Below, in pieces: positions 61,161 to 64,000 of a stretch of 64,000 nucleotides of DNA. How positions within the stretch are numbered: position 1 is the first letter of the stretch; each line of letters starts with the position of its first letter. The notes under the pieces are model-generated. The model was given only the letters and a program-made list of their open reading frames with translations. It ran no database searches and had not been told where the DNA came from. Source of the stretch: JAKVCB01 sp965243695 (GTDB lineage Bacteria; Planctomycetota; Planctomycetia; Pirellulales; Lacipirellulaceae); contig CBDEWC010000014.1 in assembly GCA_965243695.1 (NCBI GenBank), forward strand, positions 434,001 through 498,000, in the 5' to 3' direction. A program made the position numbers and the translations under genes.

Positions 61161-62540
61161 CTAAGTGAGGATATCGTGAACCACTTGTCCGTGGACATCG
61201 GTGAGCCGAAAGTCCCGACCGGAGTAACGGTAGGTCAACTTCGTGTGATCCAGCCCAACGAGGTGCAATATGGTGGCCTGCAGATCGTACAGATGGACTT
61301 GATCTTCCACCGCTTCGTAGCCGAGTTCGTCGGTCGCGCCGTGAGAGAATCCCGCCCGAGTACCGCCGCCGGCGAGCCAGGCACAATAGCCCTTGGCGTT
61401 GTGGTCCCGACCATCGGCCAGCTTGCCGTTAAGGATCTGCGTATCGGGTTGCCTGCCGAATTCGCCGATCCAAAGCACGAGCGTGTCTTCCAGCATGCCG
61501 CGCTGCTTAAGGTCCGCGAGCAGGGCAGCGATTGGTTTGTCGATATCGGCACACCGATCTGGCAGCTTTTTGTTGAGGTTGGAATGATGGTCCCAGCCGC
61601 CGTGCGTGAGTTGAATGAATCGCACCCCGGCCTCGGCGAATCTGCGGGCCAGCAGACATTGACGGGCAAAGTTGTCGGTCGGTTTCTGGTCGATGCCATA
61701 CATGGACAAAGTGTCGACCGTTTCCTCGGCGAGGTTCATGACGTGTGGAACAACCGCTTCCATGCGCAACGAAAGGTCGAGCGAATCCAAGGCACCCCGG
61801 ACGCTGTGAACGGCCTGGCCACGGGCCAAAAGTGAGCGGTTGAGCACCTGGCTGAGTTCCACCTGGCGCTTTGCTGTCGTGGTCGGCGCACCGTCAGCCC
61901 CGATGTTTTCAATGGTCACATCACGGAGCGACTTGCCTTGCCAGCCGATTCTGGTTGCCTGAAAGCTGCTGGGCAGAAAGGCACTTCCGTAGTTTGACGG
62001 ACCGCCAAATGTCCGCGTGGGATTGATGCTAATGTATCCGGGCAGATCTTTATTCTCGGTGCCCAATCCGTAAAGAATCCAGGATCCCATCGACGGCCGG
62101 GTGAACTGAAAACTACCGGTGTGTAGCAGCGGAATCGCCAGCGGGTGGGCGGAACTATTGGTCATCATACTGCGGATTACACACAGCTGATCGGCTTGGT
62201 TTGCGAGGTGAGGCAGGAAGTCGGAAATCCACTGGCCACTGTTGCCGTGTTGGGCGAACGGGGTGATGGGTCCTATGAGGGGTTTCTTGTCGTCACGCCC
62301 GGCTTGACCAGACCGTTTTGCCAACTCTGGCTTGTAGTCGAACATGTCATGCTGACTTGGCCCACCGTTCATGAACAGAAAAATGACCCGCTTGGCGCGG
62401 GGAGCAAGTCGGGCAGCATCTGGTGCGAGGTCCATTCCCTGTGCCACCTGGGCATGACCCTGCAGGGCTGCCCATGCCAGGGATCCAAACGCAGTGGAGC
62501 CGATGTGCAAACATTGCCGACGCGAAATTTCTCCTCTCAT
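61161..62540 (-). CDS. DUF1501 domain-containing protein (sulfatase-like, Tat-exported)
   Basis: AAGGAG lies seven bases before the ATG. The 459-residue protein starts with a twin-arginine signal (SRRQCLHIGSTAFGSLA), then RAKRVIFLFMNGGPSQHDMFDYKP, and later QCLLARRFAEAGVRFIQLTHGGWDHHSN, all DUF1501 signatures. Members have an alkaline phosphatase/sulfatase-like fold. They almost always follow a DUF1549/DUF1553 gene in planctomycetes, as here with a 10-base gap. Substrates are not established; a surface or polysaccharide-related role is assumed. Confidence 0.94.
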   Translation of the reverse strand: MRGEISRRQCLHIGSTAFGSLAWAALQGHAQVAQGMDLAPDAARLAPRAKRVIFLFMNGGPSQHDMFDYKPELAKRSGQAGRDDKKPLIGPITPFAQHGNSGQWISDFLPHLANQADQLCVIRSMMTNSSAHPLAIPLLHTGSFQFTRPSMGSWILYGLGTENKDLPGYISINPTRTFGGPSNYGSAFLPSSFQATRIGWQGKSLRDVTIENIGADGAPTTTAKRQVELSQVLNRSLLARGQAVHSVRGALDSLDLSLRMEAVVPHVMNLAEETVDTLSMYGIDQKPTDNFARQCLLARRFAEAGVRFIQLTHGGWDHHSNLNKKLPDRCADIDKPIAALLADLKQRGMLEDTLVLWIGEFGRQPDTQILNGKLADGRDHNAKGYCAWLAGGGTRAGFSHGATDELGYEAVEDQVHLYDLQATILHLVGLDHTKLTYRYSGRDFRLTDVHGQVVHDILT

Positions 62541-62550
62541 GTCGGACTCC

Positions 62551-64000
62551 TTAGTGGGCGTAATCGATGTCGACTAAATAACGAAATTCTGCGCTGCCGA
62601 AAAGAGCCTGGCAGAGTGCGTTCCAGGCTTCTACCGTGGGTAACACGGTTTCGTTGGCATCGCTTTCTTCTTGCGGCCGGTTTGCTGCCTCGGGCTTGTC
62701 GAGTTCGGCACCGTTGGTGTGCTTCAGCAGGTTATCGATCAGTGAAAGTGAGGCAGCTTGTTCTTCGGCCGACGGCAACCGGCCAAAGCCGAGCTCAAAT
62801 GCCAATTGTACCCGCGCTTCGTCGCTGGCGGGCGCCTTTTCCAGGAGCAGTTTTGCCATCGCCTGTGAATGCTTGTGCATTTCCAGGTCGTTGCGGAGAT
62901 AGAGGTCCTGCAAGGGGCCCGTGGTTACCACCCGGTTGCCACTGACCAGGTCGGCAGAGGGGAAGTCAAACAGCTCAAACAGCTTGGGAGGATAATCGCG
63001 CACCACCGGTAGATACACGCTGCGGTGGTTGCTGGAGGGTCGCAGTTGGTCCAGGTTCACGCCGCGGACCAGCTGATCTCCCAGGTCGGTAACGGGCGAA
63101 CCGACTGGCCGCGACAAGTCGAGCTGGCCGCTGGCCGCGAGCAGGGCGTCGCGAATTGCCTCGGCCTCTAGTCTTCGTGGTGACATTCTCCACAGCATGA
63201 CGTTTGCCGGATCGACCGCCATGCTCTGCTCGTCTGCGAGACTACTGAGCCGATACGACCGGCTGAGCACGATCGTGCGAATCATGTGCTTGACCGACCA
63301 GTCAGCAGAGATGAACTCGGAAGCCAGCCAGTCGAGTAGTTCCGGATGGCTCGGTGGTGTGCCAAGCTGACCGAAATCATCGACTGACCTTACTAACCCG
63401 GCTCCGAACAGGTGATGCCAGATGCGGTTGACCATCACGCGCGCGGTCAGCGGGTTTTCCGGGCTGGTGAGCCACCTGGCCAGTTCCAGGCGCCCACTTT
63501 GCTCGGCGCTGGGGGGAGGCACCGACTCAAGATGGAGGCATTTCAGGTAGCCGCGGGGGACTTCGTCTCCCAGGTTCCCCGGATTGCCACGAATGGCGAT
63601 CTGGGCATTGGCTGGTTTTTTTTGGTCACGGGCCGAGACGGTATATCTGGGCCGTGGCGGGGCGCTGGCCTTAAGTTCTTCAACCTCTTTTTCGAGTGCA
63701 GCAACTTGGGCCTTGAGGGCCGCAAGCTCGGTATCTTTTTCCTCGGCAGCAGTGGCTTCGGTGGAGTCGGCGTCACTGGTTGCCGCTTGTGGTTCCGAAT
63801 TTTCCGTGGTCAGGTTCAACTGCTCCTCGGTCTGCTTCAGCTTTTCCTGTTCCTGGGAGAGTTTTTCAGCCGCCTCTTTGATTTTTGCGTCGTGCGCTTG
63901 GGCAGCGATGTGCATTTGCTGGGCATTCGGGCCAATCGCAACCAGGTCGGTTGGATGCCTACTGTATTTCTGCTTAATGGTGCCGTACAGCGGGGCTGTG
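62551..64000 (-). CDS. DUF1553 (PSD1-type) protein, 3' part, truncated by window edge
   Basis: The frame is open to the right edge of the window, so the start is missing. The visible part has about 480 residues. A Glu/Lys-rich coiled-coil stretch (near 63660-63900) leads into the DUF1553 block SGRLELARWLTSPENPLTARVMVNRIWHHLFGAG, then DDFGQLGTPPSHPELLDWLA and PRRLEAEAIRDALLAASG. Full-length relatives begin with a cytochrome-c-like PSD1 domain and DUF1549. It forms an operon with the DUF1501 gene. It may bind or act on the same surface substrate. Confidence 0.9.
   Translation of the reverse strand, partial: TAPLYGTIKQKYSRHPTDLVAIGPNAQQMHIAAQAHDAKIKEAAEKLSQEQEKLKQTEEQLNLTTENSEPQAATSDADSTEATAAEEKDTELAALKAQVAALEKEVEELKASAPPRPRYTVSARDQKKPANAQIAIRGNPGNLGDEVPRGYLKCLHLESVPPPSAEQSGRLELARWLTSPENPLTARVMVNRIWHHLFGAGLVRSVDDFGQLGTPPSHPELLDWLASEFISADWSVKHMIRTIVLSRSYRLSSLADEQSMAVDPANVMLWRMSPRRLEAEAIRDALLAASGQLDLSRPVGSPVTDLGDQLVRGVNLDQLRPSSNHRSVYLPVVRDYPPKLFELFDFPSADLVSGNRVVTTGPLQDLYLRNDLEMHKHSQAMAKLLLEKAPASDEARVQLAFELGFGRLPSAEEQAASLSLIDNLLKHTNGAELDKPEAANRPQEESDANETVLPTVEAWNALCQALFGSAEFRYLVDIDYAH

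Noticed and set aside
1..64000. CRISPR arrays, insertion sequences, integrases
   Set aside because: No spaced direct repeats, transposase motifs or tRNA-adjacent integrases were seen.

Overview
The window looks like a chromosomal segment of a planctomycete, probably from the Pirellulales side of the phylum. Three signature families support this. There are two DUF1559 proteins with type IV pilin-like N-termini. A DUF1501 protein sits directly behind the 3' part of a DUF1549/DUF1553 (PSD1-type) gene at the right edge. Small secreted lipoproteins and FG-GAP-like secreted proteins are also present. Shine-Dalgarno sites are patchy and GTG/TTG starts are fairly common. I see no insertion sequence, integrase or CRISPR array. 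The assignment rests on recognised families, not on any search.

Layout. 1-7.2 kb holds the end of a cation antiporter, a YchF-like ATPase, a small basic protein, a prolyl oligopeptidase, a DUF1559/lipoprotein pair and a TerC-family membrane protein. 7.3-14.7 kb holds a glutamine synthetase-family ligase and then a complete selenocysteine locus: a UCA-anticodon tRNA-Sec, selA and selB on one strand, and a divergent selD fused to an FAD/NAD(P)H oxidoreductase domain. 14.7-20.7 kb is an AddA/AddB-type helicase-nuclease pair with a 4-base overlap. 21-31.6 kb is a mixed accessory stretch: two PLP enzymes, a phage-tail-like protein, two ABM monooxygenase-like proteins, a Gfo/Idh/MocA enzyme, a LarA-like protein, an MFS carrier, a truncated NTF2-like ORF, a possible structured RNA and two tiny membrane proteins. 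31.7-35.7 kb has an MFS transporter and MprF.

36.0-45.5 kb is the most interesting part. Seven genes on the minus strand encode, in transcription order, a three-domain fusion (lysine-aminotransferase-like, GNAT acetyltransferase, degenerate aminotransferase), a C45-type Ntn hydrolase, a class III aminotransferase, CoA-transferase subunit A, lysine 2,3-aminomutase, CoA-transferase subunit B and a thiolase. Together they fit an acetylated beta-lysine catabolic route: L-lysine, beta-lysine, N6-acetyl-beta-lysine, 3-keto-6-acetamidohexanoate, its CoA thioester, then acetyl-CoA plus 4-acetamidobutyryl-CoA, and finally 4-aminobutyrate. This chemistry was described biochemically in a beta-lysine-grown Pseudomonas, and the gene set resembles the Bacillus subtilis yodT-yodS-yodR-yodQ-yodP-kamA operon. 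The triple fusion and the C45 hydrolase (in the place of YodQ) appear distinctive.

46-64 kb contains a lipoprotein, a three-gene operon of a MetF/MetV-like reductase, a pterin-dependent methyltransferase and an amidohydrolase, a LigC-like oxidoreductase divergent from a large unknown membrane protein, an ammonium transporter with a clear terminator, a second DUF1559 protein, a beta-helix-like secreted protein, a phytanoyl-CoA dioxygenase-like enzyme, an FG-GAP-like secreted protein and the DUF1553-DUF1501 pair.
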